Origin: Methanosarcina sp.
Lineage (GTDB): Archaea; Halobacteriota; Methanosarcinia; Methanosarcinales; Methanosarcinaceae
Length of the DNA: 35,711 bases
Direction: 5' to 3'
Assembly: GCF_028693135.1 (NCBI RefSeq)
Contig: NZ_JAQUVZ010000037.1
Location: 1 to 35,711 of the forward strand
Positions 1-6,851 of this stretch are shown here, piece by piece (positions within the stretch are counted from its first letter, which is position 1; the number at the start of each line of letters is the position of its first letter). The translations under genes were made by a program, and so were the position numbers. The notes beneath the pieces are model-generated. The model was not told the origin of the DNA and did not search any database. It saw only the letters and a program-made list of their open reading frames with translations.

Positions 1-1
1 T

Positions 2-85
2 CAGTACATATGGGATAGAGTGAGCAATAAATTTGAGATGCCACCTCTGGCTCAAATCATCAGAGAAAAAAGCTCGTTGAGTTGA
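2..85 (+). CDS. 3' end of an unidentified gene entering from the left edge
   Basis: The first bases read as an open frame of 27 codons from the window edge to a TGA at 83-85. The composition (acidic, basic and aromatic residues mixed, ending in a Lys/Glu/Ser-rich tail) looks like a protein C-terminus, but there is too little to place it in a family. It converges with the minus-strand zinc-ribbon gene that follows. It could also be chance open sequence. Confidence 0.3.
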   Translation, partial: QYIWDRVSNKFEMPPLAQIIREKSSLS

Positions 86-102
86 AAAACAGAGCTTTCC
101 AC

Positions 103-393
103 TCAATTTGAAGGGGATACGGATTTTTCTTTAAAATCTACCTTGAGACCACCAGGTTTTGTGGTTCCTACCTTTAAGATATAGAAATGCTCACCGAATT
201 CGATTGGCTGCCCACATCTTGAACATAAGAAGGGTGGATTCTCAATCGAATCAGCTGCACACTCAATGCATATCAGATCGGACTTATCCCCATGAACGTC
301 CTTGAATTTTATTGGTTTCATATCCTGGCTGGTATCCACGACCAGCACGTCTTCCTTCAGTTCCCGACCACATATATTGCAAAATTCTTTCAT
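103..393 (-). CDS. small zinc-ribbon protein, hypothetical
   Basis: A predicted 96-aa cytoplasmic protein with no membrane segment. Two Cys pairs near the start (CNICG) and about 35 residues later (CIEC), followed by CSRCG, look like one or two treble-clef or zinc-ribbon metal sites; the rest is acidic. The start at 393 is chosen because GGGAGG lies seven bases upstream, whereas the longer frame (to 492) adds 33 residues of low-quality sequence with no RBS. Such proteins are common orphans in archaeal accessory regions. Function is unknown; nucleic-acid binding is a guess based only on the Zn knuckles. It faces the truncated gene at the left edge and is transcribed away from the nuclease/polymerase remnants. 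Confidence 0.7.
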   Translation of the reverse strand: MKEFCNICGRELKEDVLVVDTSQDMKPIKFKDVHGDKSDLICIECAADSIENPPFLCSRCGQPIEFGEHFYILKVGTTKPGGLKVDFKEKSVSPSN

Positions 394-759
394 TATGTCG
401 CCTCCCTTCATTACGTCTTCCCTATTCCCAGAGGATTTCTCATAAAATCCTGTACTGTGCCTACAAGAGGTTTTTGTATTTTTGTTTTTCACTCAATTTT
501 ATTCCCCTTTTAGGCTTGCATCCTATTTATATCAAGTCTAATATTTAAAAATATTATTATTTAAGAGTATTGTCACTTGATTCAATATCTCCAACACCAG
601 ATTTTTCCTTTCCACCCTTAGAAAATTTACAAGGAATTTATTCAGGAAGGTTTGAATATTGAAGATCTCTGATACAGTAAATATATTGAGTTTTGCCCAT
701 AAGTTCTTATAAACATGATTATTTATTACCTGGTTTCCGGAAGCTTTAAAAAATCAATA

Positions 760-990
760 TATTTTTTATACATGCTAGCTCTGGAAAAACCTCGCTTTTT
801 TGAGTTGCAGAAGGATGGAAAGTACGGAAGCACTGAAGATAGGGTAAGTCCCCTTGACAGTGAAGCAATCAGTGCAATGATCCAAACTGCACGAAATATT
901 GCCCATGATTATGAGCATGGGTTTAAGGAGACAGAGGATCCTGAAATCTGCAAGGAGTGTGGGTTCAGGCTGTATTGTGATGGTATTAAT
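760..990 (+). pseudogene. remnant: C-terminus of a Cas4/AddB-like PD-(D/E)XK nuclease
   Basis: The frame running to the stop at 994-996 contains a stretch typical of the C-terminal end of a Cas4/RecB-type nuclease: a VSPLDSEAI segment, a helix, then the cysteine pattern C-x2-C-x5-C (ICKECGFRLYC). In that family this supplies three of the four ligands of an Fe-S cluster, and it often ends a helicase-nuclease fusion. The upstream half with the catalytic D, E and K is missing: sequence before about 780 is AT-rich and not family-like, so the piece cannot be an active nuclease. It runs directly into a polymerase fragment in another frame, so two unrelated coding remnants abut near base 985. Confidence 0.55.
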
Positions 991-1540
991 TTGTGAAGAA
1001 AAGTCAGGAAAGTCTTTTTATCCTCTCCTGGCTGTTATGATTACTTCAGGATCTAGGCTTTTCTTGACAATGGCTGAAGCCAGATTAAAAGAGCTTGGAT
1101 CTATTCATGCTTACATGGATACTGACTCTGTGTTTGTTACTCCTGAAAAGGCTCAGAAGCTTGCAGAGTTCTTTCAGCCTCTTAACCCTTACAACATAGA
1201 GATTCCATTGCTTAAACCTGAGAAAAAGGATCTCTGGTTCTATGGAATTGCTTCTAAAAGGTATGCTCTATACTACTATGAGAACGGAAAAATCAGGTTC
1301 ATGGAAGATGAAAGGTCTTACAAGCTTCATGGGCTTGGACATTTAACAAACCCTTTTCCTAACTCAGTTGAGGATTGGCAGGCTGAAATCTGGCAGGATA
1401 TTCTTAAACTTCATTATGGGCAGGTTACTGAAAGGGATATTGAAGAGAAATATTCTAATTTTTATGCAATTTCCAGGCTTACTATAACCACTTACAGTAT
1501 ACAAAAACTTAACTTTGAATTTACTGTAAATTATAATTAG
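983..1540 (+). pseudogene. remnant: family B DNA polymerase, palm region
   Basis: From about 983 an open frame of roughly 185 codons carries the signature of the B-family DNA polymerase palm: the segment ITSGSRLFLTMAEA followed by YMDTDSVFV, where DTDS is motif C with catalytic aspartates. After it come an SKRYALY segment (resembling the KxY region) and a HGLGHL stretch. A full polymerase of this family is several hundred residues longer. Here the exonuclease domain, motif A and motif B on the N-terminal side are absent, and the frame ends shortly after YSNFYAISRL, losing the thumb. The start is internal to the family, so this is a fragment, not a small polymerase. Plasmid- or virus-type replication genes are a plausible source (inference). 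Confidence 0.6.
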
Positions 1541-1652
1541 CCTGTATCCAATTAATTATTGGGATGCAAAGATGATACAGATAAGTGGTACAATGGAATT
1601 ACCACATTACCTACTTATATATTTTTATTCTGATCTGACAGGGGCATTTTTA

Positions 1653-2215
1653 TTGGGGTTTTGGGATTGGCTATTTGGCAATAAAAAGAACGGAGAAGAT
1701 CTCCAAATAATACTTAAGGAGATAGAAGTAATGATATTGAGCAGGCCATCGAATATTATAACTAGGCTCTGCAGGTGTTAACGTCTCGGGACTTTCCGGT
1801 TGACTGGGCTTTCACCCAGAACAATCTAATGTCGCGTCAGCGGTAAAATGTCGTATTTAATCGATTACATCTATTTAGAATCATTTAATCATTGAAGATT
1901 GACGCGACACTAGCAGTAATAATCTACAAAGACAGAATTCTGGGAGAAAGAGCTGAGAACATAGAGAAGACCATCGAATACTATAACAAGGCCTTGGAAG
2001 TGCGAACTCAGAAGGACTTTCCTATGGACTGGGCTGCGACTCTGAATAACCTGGCAAATGCCTACAAAAATCGAATCCTAGGAGATAGAGCAGAGAATAT
2101 AGAGCAGATCATTGAACACTGCAACCAGGCCCTGAAGGTTTACACTTATCAGAACTTTCCCGTGTTATGGGCATTGGTTAAAAATAACTTGGGGAATGCC
2201 TACTGGAGCTTCACT
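1653..2215 (+). pseudogene. remnant: tetratricopeptide-repeat protein
   Basis: Three degenerate copies of a TPR unit of about 45 residues can be read, each with the pattern R-A/S-E/N-(N/D)IE-x2-IE-x-(Y/C)N-x-AL followed by FP-x-x-WA-x4-NNL. A possible N-terminus FWDWLFGNKKN lies at 1659. The first repeat is broken by an in-frame TAG at 1765, the frame is then interrupted by an 88-bp inverted-repeat sequence (1826-1913), and the third repeat stops matching after GNAY near 2205, where the sequence runs into the 3' flank of the oppositely oriented alpha-amylase gene. TPR proteins of this type in methanogens and cyanobacteria often end in a CHAT protease domain. That part is missing here, so the link to the caspase/CHAT genes at 10-12 kb is suggestive only. 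Confidence 0.65.
1826..1913. repeat. 88-bp inverted-repeat (MITE-like) insertion in the TPR remnant
   Basis: The ends CTAATGTCGCGTCA (1826-1839) and TGACGCGACACTAG (1900-1913) are inverted repeats with one mismatch in 14. The 60 bases between them are AT-rich and non-coding. TPR coding sequence lies on both sides, and near-identical 9-mers (AACAATCTA before, AATAATCTA after) flank the ends, compatible with a target duplication. The family of the element is not recognised. Confidence 0.5.
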
Positions 2216-2295
2216 ACAGATTGCCGGATCCATTGGAATGACAGGTTGGCTGTTCCCCTCTCGGTCACTGGCCGAAGCATGATCTGCTCGATTTC

Positions 2296-3804
2296 TCAGG
2301 AACCATCACGGCAGAAGATATCGATTGTTTTGCCGTCAACCGTGACCAGCACCTTGCCGTTCTGCACCGTCAAGGCCTGCCCTGTCTTCCAGTGCTTCAG
2401 CCCTCCGGTTATCATTTTTACCACGCGCTTTGGGATTACCGACATATTCAGGTCCAAATAAATTGGATTCGGCATCCTGGTATATCCATTGTTTATGATC
2501 ACCAGGGCGACATCATCCGTGGCGATGCGCAAGAAAGCATAGACCAGATCGTCCGACCAGAGTGTTATAGTCGTTCCGTATTTGAGAGCTTCATTCCCCT
2601 TGCGCAGACGTATAAGATCCCTGGTCCACTCATAGATATCGTGTTCCTTTTGGAACTGCGGTCTTGGGTGATTATCACTGCCGATCACATGCCATGGGAA
2701 ATCGCGGCGAAGGTCGCGGTCATCGTCTGCCTTCCATCCCTCGAGCCCGACCTCGGTGCCGTAGTAGATCTGCGGGATTCCTCGCATGGTGAACAGAGCG
2801 CCCAGGCAGAGCTTCGTAACCTGGATTGCCCAATCAAGCCCGGCGTCTTCACCGGTGTGTTTTGTCCTGGCATGGCTCATTATGCGCCGTTCTAAGTCAT
2901 GGTTATCGAGCAGTGTGACGAGCCTGTTCGCGTTACGGTATCCACCCTTGAGCGGATTGTCATCGTCAAGCACTCCCAGCGACTCCCCATCGTTCAACCG
3001 TGGGCGTGCAAGCCAATAGCTAAGACTTCCGTCGTAAATAAGAGTGGACCGCAGGGCTGTGCACAGGGGGAAATCGAATATCGAATCGAAGTCATGGTAG
3101 TTCTGATACACCAGGAGCTTACCCACGTCATCCTTGTCTTCAAACAGCACCTCCCCAATAAGACACACATCAGGATACTCCCCGCGAATCTGGGACTTGA
3201 AGTAATGCCAGAACTTGGGCTCCACGTGTTTGACGGTGTCCATGCGAATATTTGTGACCTTGCCCTCGGTGATCCAATCTTCGATGTTGTTGATGAAAAA
3301 GTCAAGCACTTCGGGGTTATCGTGATTGAAGTCCGGCAGGCCCGCCAACTCCTTCTTGATGTCGCTGGTCCCGCCAACGTTGAACCAGGTGGGGTCAAAA
3401 TTTACCTGTGCCCCGTATCCCGCATGGTTCACGACCATGTCGAGCACTACCTTCATGCCCTTGGCTTCACATAAGTCAACGAATCTTCCGAACGTGCTCA
3501 TGTCCACTGAGTTAGGCAAGCGGGTGCCGTCGAGCAGGCGACTGTCGATCCGCTTAAAATTGAGCGGCCAATAGTAGTGGTAGGGTTCCGAGTTGTCGTG
3601 GCTTTGGATGTTCTCGTAAACCGGCGTCACCCAAATCGTCGTCACGCCAAGCTCGAGGAGATAGTCGAGCTTCTCGAGAATGCCATCGAGTTTTCCTCCG
3701 TGGATGCTCGTGTCCGATGGATCGACAGTCCGCCTGTCCCTGCCAAAGAAGCGGTCCGTCACCACGAAGTAAATGATGTCATCCTGGGTAACCTGTTTGT
3801 TCAT
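2296..3804 (-). CDS. GH13 family glycoside hydrolase (alpha-amylase type)
   Basis: A complete 502-aa cytoplasmic alpha-glucan hydrolase or glucanotransferase of the GH13 clan, with no signal peptide. The conserved regions are in order: region I DMVVNH (122-127), LPDFNHDNP (156-164), region II IRMDTVKH with nucleophile D189, region III GEV with acid/base E218, and region IV LLDNHD with D303. The catalytic triad is therefore intact, and a C-terminal beta domain follows. The start is supported by GGAGG five bases upstream. The gene is visibly richer in G+C than its flanks and sits between a destroyed TPR gene and a hairpin, which suggests acquisition from outside. Exact substrate (amylase, cyclomaltodextrinase, trehalose or sucrose enzymes) cannot be told; family assignment is firm. 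Confidence 0.93.
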   Translation of the reverse strand: MNKQVTQDDIIYFVVTDRFFGRDRRTVDPSDTSIHGGKLDGILEKLDYLLELGVTTIWVTPVYENIQSHDNSEPYHYYWPLNFKRIDSRLLDGTRLPNSVDMSTFGRFVDLCEAKGMKVVLDMVVNHAGYGAQVNFDPTWFNVGGTSDIKKELAGLPDFNHDNPEVLDFFINNIEDWITEGKVTNIRMDTVKHVEPKFWHYFKSQIRGEYPDVCLIGEVLFEDKDDVGKLLVYQNYHDFDSIFDFPLCTALRSTLIYDGSLSYWLARPRLNDGESLGVLDDDNPLKGGYRNANRLVTLLDNHDLERRIMSHARTKHTGEDAGLDWAIQVTKLCLGALFTMRGIPQIYYGTEVGLEGWKADDDRDLRRDFPWHVIGSDNHPRPQFQKEHDIYEWTRDLIRLRKGNEALKYGTTITLWSDDLVYAFLRIATDDVALVIINNGYTRMPNPIYLDLNMSVIPKRVVKMITGGLKHWKTGQALTVQNGKVLVTVDGKTIDIFCRDGS

Positions 3805-4130
3805 ATTTCCTCCAAAGAACAGTTTGATTCATTTCACCTTAACCAATGTGATACGTCAACCTTCAACACAAGTTAAAAAACCAAGTTTTGATTTTTGGGA
3901 TCAGCTCGCTAAACGAACATTAAATTCCTCAAAACTAACAGGCACAAAAAATGAAAGTACTTGAAAGTACTTTCATGCCAAATTGATTACAGAGTCACCA
4001 GAGCTATTGTAAAAATGAGCCCTCATTGTCCCCTCCTTCGCAAATCTTTCTGACAGATGTGTTCTTGTGTATTTTCAGTACTGCAGGTGGCACAATAGCA
4101 GTTCCACCGATTGTTTCAGCCAGAGAAGAT
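3805..4130. other. intergenic: AT-rich, with one palindromic site
   Basis: No coding sequence is supported between the GH13 gene start and the end of the M6 peptidase gene. The only notable structure is the tandem 10-mer/palindrome at 3952-3975, described separately. Confidence 0.6.
3952..3975. promoter_or_regulatory. palindromic tandem decamer, possible operator
   Basis: Two adjacent copies of GAAAGTACTT sit inside a perfect inverted repeat (TGAAAGTACTT, two-base spacer, AAGTACTTTCA). It lies about 150 bases upstream of the GH13 start codon on that gene's promoter side, so a regulator-binding site is possible. A transcript hairpin with such a small loop is less likely. Confidence 0.4.
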
Positions 4131-5690
4131 TCATCGAGCCAAAGTTGCCTGTCGAGCATCGGGTACATTTTCTTGACCGACGACCTTGAAGGTTACTTCT
4201 CTGCCCGCATTCATAATATCTATTATCTCGAGTCCCGATGGAGTGCCGTCCCACCATTTGCTATTAGGCTTTGTGGAGTCGCCAAACTTCTGGCCAGTAT
4301 TATTAAATAGATCAGTTGCATCGCCGGCATTGACCCCATGCTCTAGATCTTTTCGTCCGTCTGCCTGTTCAAGAGAGCACTCGTAATGCTTCCCAGAAGT
4401 CATATCTTGGTATTCATTGTCTCCGAGTTCATCACTGTGCCATATGGCAAGTCCAGAAGACGGCAGGGATTTATCCCTATTTTCAAGGTGTCTACATTCA
4501 ATTATGTAGTATTCAATCTCGGCTGGATCTTTGAAGGTTATGAAAAACTCGTTCGTTTCCGCCTTGGCCTTATATGTGCCGTCTGTGAGGGGTGTTACCT
4601 TGTTGGCCCAGCCGGCCTTGTACTTGAGGTAGGCGTTGACCTGGACCGGATTTTTGTCATCTGACCCTCCAAAGCCCATCAGGCAATAATTGCCAACGCC
4701 ACAGGACCTAAACCCGTCAAATCCGTAGTCGTAGAGATCAGGAAAGTCACAGACCATATGGCCATTCTCGTGGCAGAATGTTCCCAAAGTCAGCTCGTCG
4801 CCCATATTTGTGATCTGGTAATCATAAAATTTTTTCCCGTTTCCGATTTCGAAAGGAGTAGCCAAGGCCCAGCTATGAGGCCAAAGCCCCTTAGCCCAGT
4901 TGTTCACGATGTGTCCGGCGTAAAATATATTTAGGGAACGAATGAACCCCTCATTATCTGTGCTAAGACTGCTGAAATCGAACCCCTTTGCTTTTAGATC
5001 TTTTAGGGCCTCGAGGATCAGCTCCCTGGCCCTTATTCCTTGGCGTATGGATTCATTGGTATAGTAGTCCCTCGGATTTTTGGCAGTATAGTACTTTGTG
5101 ACTATGTTCGTATAATTTAGCTTCCCCCCTGAAACATCGGAGAAATAATCATGGACAGATCCTGCATTCTCGAAGCCTGTATAGCCCTGCATGTTGCAGA
5201 ATTTCTCTACTTCGGATTGCGGGATGGTGCATGGGACATCAGGAAACTGGACCAGAATACAAAGTCCAGTATAATCTCCCTTTGTCTCCTCACTTGGGGG
5301 AGCTGGGAGGATGTCCCTTGACATCGCTGCCATTCTTTTCGCCTGTTTTGCCTCCTGCCTCCTCTGTTCCCATCTTGTTGTGGCAGCCATCTTGTAGTAG
5401 GCCATCCTTGACTCCTGCCTGGCTGCTTCCTTTGATATCCTTATATGCCTCTTAATGCCGAGAACCGCCGGATCTACAAGCCCTACTCTGATGCCTGTAG
5501 GCTCTAGGAAGCTCTCATCGGCTGATAGCTTTGCATACCCATAATAGCCCGTGACCGGGTCCATGGTGACTGTGAATCCATCGAGCGTCTCGAAGACTGC
5601 GTAATTCTGGTTCCCCCAACCCCTAAGTTTTATCTGAGTCCCATCAGGTTGAGTAAACTCAAATTCTTTGTTGTAAAACGGATATGGCAT
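4131..5690 (-). CDS. M6-family (immune inhibitor A-like) metallopeptidase
   Basis: A 519-aa zinc protease. The N-terminal 70 residues (beginning MPYPFYNKEFEF, with GWGNQNYAVFETLDG) are the usual beta-rich lead-in of the M6 family; a Lys/Arg/Ala-rich helical linker follows (about 85-125), then the catalytic domain. The metal site is HENGH (307-311) followed by DFPDLYD (315-321), matching the HExxHxxxFPDLYD-type motif. No signal peptide or membrane segment is visible, odd for a family that is usually secreted. It is either exported by another route or acts inside the cell. RBS AAGGGGG lies upstream of the start. It is co-oriented with the deamidase cluster about 540 bases upstream, a possible functional partner. 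Confidence 0.9.
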   Translation of the reverse strand: MPYPFYNKEFEFTQPDGTQIKLRGWGNQNYAVFETLDGFTVTMDPVTGYYGYAKLSADESFLEPTGIRVGLVDPAVLGIKRHIRISKEAARQESRMAYYKMAATTRWEQRRQEAKQAKRMAAMSRDILPAPPSEETKGDYTGLCILVQFPDVPCTIPQSEVEKFCNMQGYTGFENAGSVHDYFSDVSGGKLNYTNIVTKYYTAKNPRDYYTNESIRQGIRARELILEALKDLKAKGFDFSSLSTDNEGFIRSLNIFYAGHIVNNWAKGLWPHSWALATPFEIGNGKKFYDYQITNMGDELTLGTFCHENGHMVCDFPDLYDYGFDGFRSCGVGNYCLMGFGGSDDKNPVQVNAYLKYKAGWANKVTPLTDGTYKAKAETNEFFITFKDPAEIEYYIIECRHLENRDKSLPSSGLAIWHSDELGDNEYQDMTSGKHYECSLEQADGRKDLEHGVNAGDATDLFNNTGQKFGDSTKPNSKWWDGTPSGLEIIDIMNAGREVTFKVVGQENVPDARQATLAR

Positions 5691-6231
5691 ATTTGATACC
5701 CCCTTTATTCATCTTGAGTAAATGTCAAAGTCAGATTCTAAGCTCCAAAACTAGCTGAAAAATTATCTAAACCTCCAGGAACTTAGAGTCCTTTTCAGTT
5801 AACATCGAACCTATAAAATTGTTCAACCCCCAAAAACTTTACAGAATCTGTTTGTAGTTTTACATCTTACCCGAATACTATGAATTATACTGTAAATTCT
5901 GAATACATTTTTTCCAGCAATTTTAGATTATAACCCTTGTTTGACGGTAGCCTATTTTTTCTTAAAATTTTATGGATTGTTTTTTATCTATTTGCCTGAG
6001 ATAAATTACTTAATTAAATGTAATAAGGAGCTTATCCAAAACCCACTTCATTCCTACTCATTAATAATTTTTGGAATTGTCGTCCTGAGCAGATCCCTTA
6101 GGAATGACACAAATATAACTTATAAATTTCAGTTTGGGAATTGATCTATAGTTCCATTTCCCCCAATAACCATTCTTGGTAACAAAACCCCTTGATATTA
6201 TATTTGAATCATTCCTCAGCTTTTTATTGCT
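5691..6231. other. intergenic spacer upstream of the M6 gene
   Basis: About 540 AT-rich bases with no convincing gene. A 67-codon plus-strand frame at 5941 has hydrophobic, AT-driven composition and no RBS. The right end (about 6095-6217) is one copy of a dispersed repeat whose partner is near 34010-34134. Confidence 0.55.
6095..6217. repeat. dispersed repeat, copy A (partner near 34010-34134)
   Basis: This stretch and the one at about 34010-34134 share long blocks, for example CTATAGTTCCATTTCCC, then CAACAAAA/GTAACAAAA and TTGATATTATATTTG, in the same order and orientation with scattered substitutions. Both copies lie in gene-free spacers about 28 kb apart. No coding capacity or clear terminal repeats are seen, so this is a non-autonomous element or a remnant. 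Confidence 0.65.
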
Positions 6232-6558
6232 TTACTGCTGAACAGCTTTTCCAGCATCTTTTGCTTCAGTTAGCTCTGTCAAAGATGTTCCGGCTTGCCA
6301 TCCCGATACGGCTTTGCTCTGAAACTCCTTTGGTGCTTCACCGCAATCTATTGCCATCTCTTTGGAAAAGGCCATCTGTCCCATCTCTATGGAGGGGGGC
6401 ATTGTAGCTGAGCCTGTACCAGGAGTTATAGTGGGTGCAGGCCCTGCATCCTCAGCTCCCAGAGTTGTTGCCTTTTCCAGAATCTCTGTAGGAGGAGTCT
6501 TCTGGATGGATATGGCCGAAGCAACTTCTTCTCCATCGATTTGAATAGTGATTTTCAT
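6232..6558 (-). CDS. small acidic protein, third gene of the deamidase cluster
   Basis: A predicted 108-aa soluble protein. It starts with a short beta-like segment MKITIQIDGEEVASA, passes through a segment AEDAGPAPT, then a Pro/Gly/Ser/Thr/Ala-rich low-complexity middle, and ends in a helical tail rich in Ala, Lys, Glu and Gln. The start at 6558 is chosen over 6588 because GGAGG lies eight bases upstream. It is 13 bases downstream of the 84-aa gene and co-oriented with the deamidase, so a single transcript is likely. The residues suggest a disordered or small carrier-like protein; a substrate or partner of the neighbouring enzyme is conceivable, but nothing in the sequence proves it. No established family is claimed. 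Confidence 0.75.
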   Translation of the reverse strand: MKITIQIDGEEVASAISIQKTPPTEILEKATTLGAEDAGPAPTITPGTGSATMPPSIEMGQMAFSKEMAIDCGEAPKEFQSKAVSGWQAGTSLTELTEAKDAGKAVQQ

Positions 6559-6571
6559 TCCACGAGCCTCC

Positions 6572-6826
6572 TCAGGATAAGATTGCATATCGCCCTTCGA
6601 AACTCAGCTGGATATTGGTCAAATTTTTAACCGTAATCCAGTATGTGCATTGGGTTGCGTTTGCCCTTTCCACAGCCACCTCCCAACTTAAATCCGGGGA
6701 GCCACTCTTAGGCGTTGTAGGCATCATATACCAGATTACATGTAATGCTGGATTCCATCTCCAGGTAAACCAACGTTTAGTTTCTCCAGGACCTAGCGAT
6801 CCTGTCCACTGTACACCTGTACTCAT
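6572..6826 (-). CDS. small protein paralogous to the deamidase C-terminal domain
   Basis: An 84-aa protein that is essentially one beta-rich domain. It aligns along its whole length with the last 85 or so residues of the protein encoded just upstream: both share GVQW, an aromatic-rich W-x-W centre, MP-T/I, then ERAN-x-TQCTYWITVKNLT and FEGRY. The 17-residue core identity shows a domain duplication, one copy free-standing and one fused to an enzyme. The Trp content suggests a binding domain (inference). No signal peptide. RBS GGAGG lies nine bases before the start. It lies 25 bases downstream of the deamidase gene and 13 upstream of the acidic-protein gene. Confidence 0.85.
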   Translation of the reverse strand: MSTGVQWTGSLGPGETKRWFTWRWNPALHVIWYMMPTTPKSGSPDLSWEVAVERANATQCTYWITVKNLTNIQLSFEGRYAILS

Positions 6827-6851
6827 TCTCTTTCACCTCCAATAATCAGCA

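Noticed and set aside
2392-3876. Several long plus-strand frames opposite the GH13 gene
   Set aside because: They are antisense shadows of a G+C-rich gene; the minus-strand frame carries all GH13 motifs.
5941-6144. 67-codon hydrophobic plus-strand frame
   Set aside because: Composition follows AT-rich DNA, no RBS, and it overlaps the dispersed repeat.
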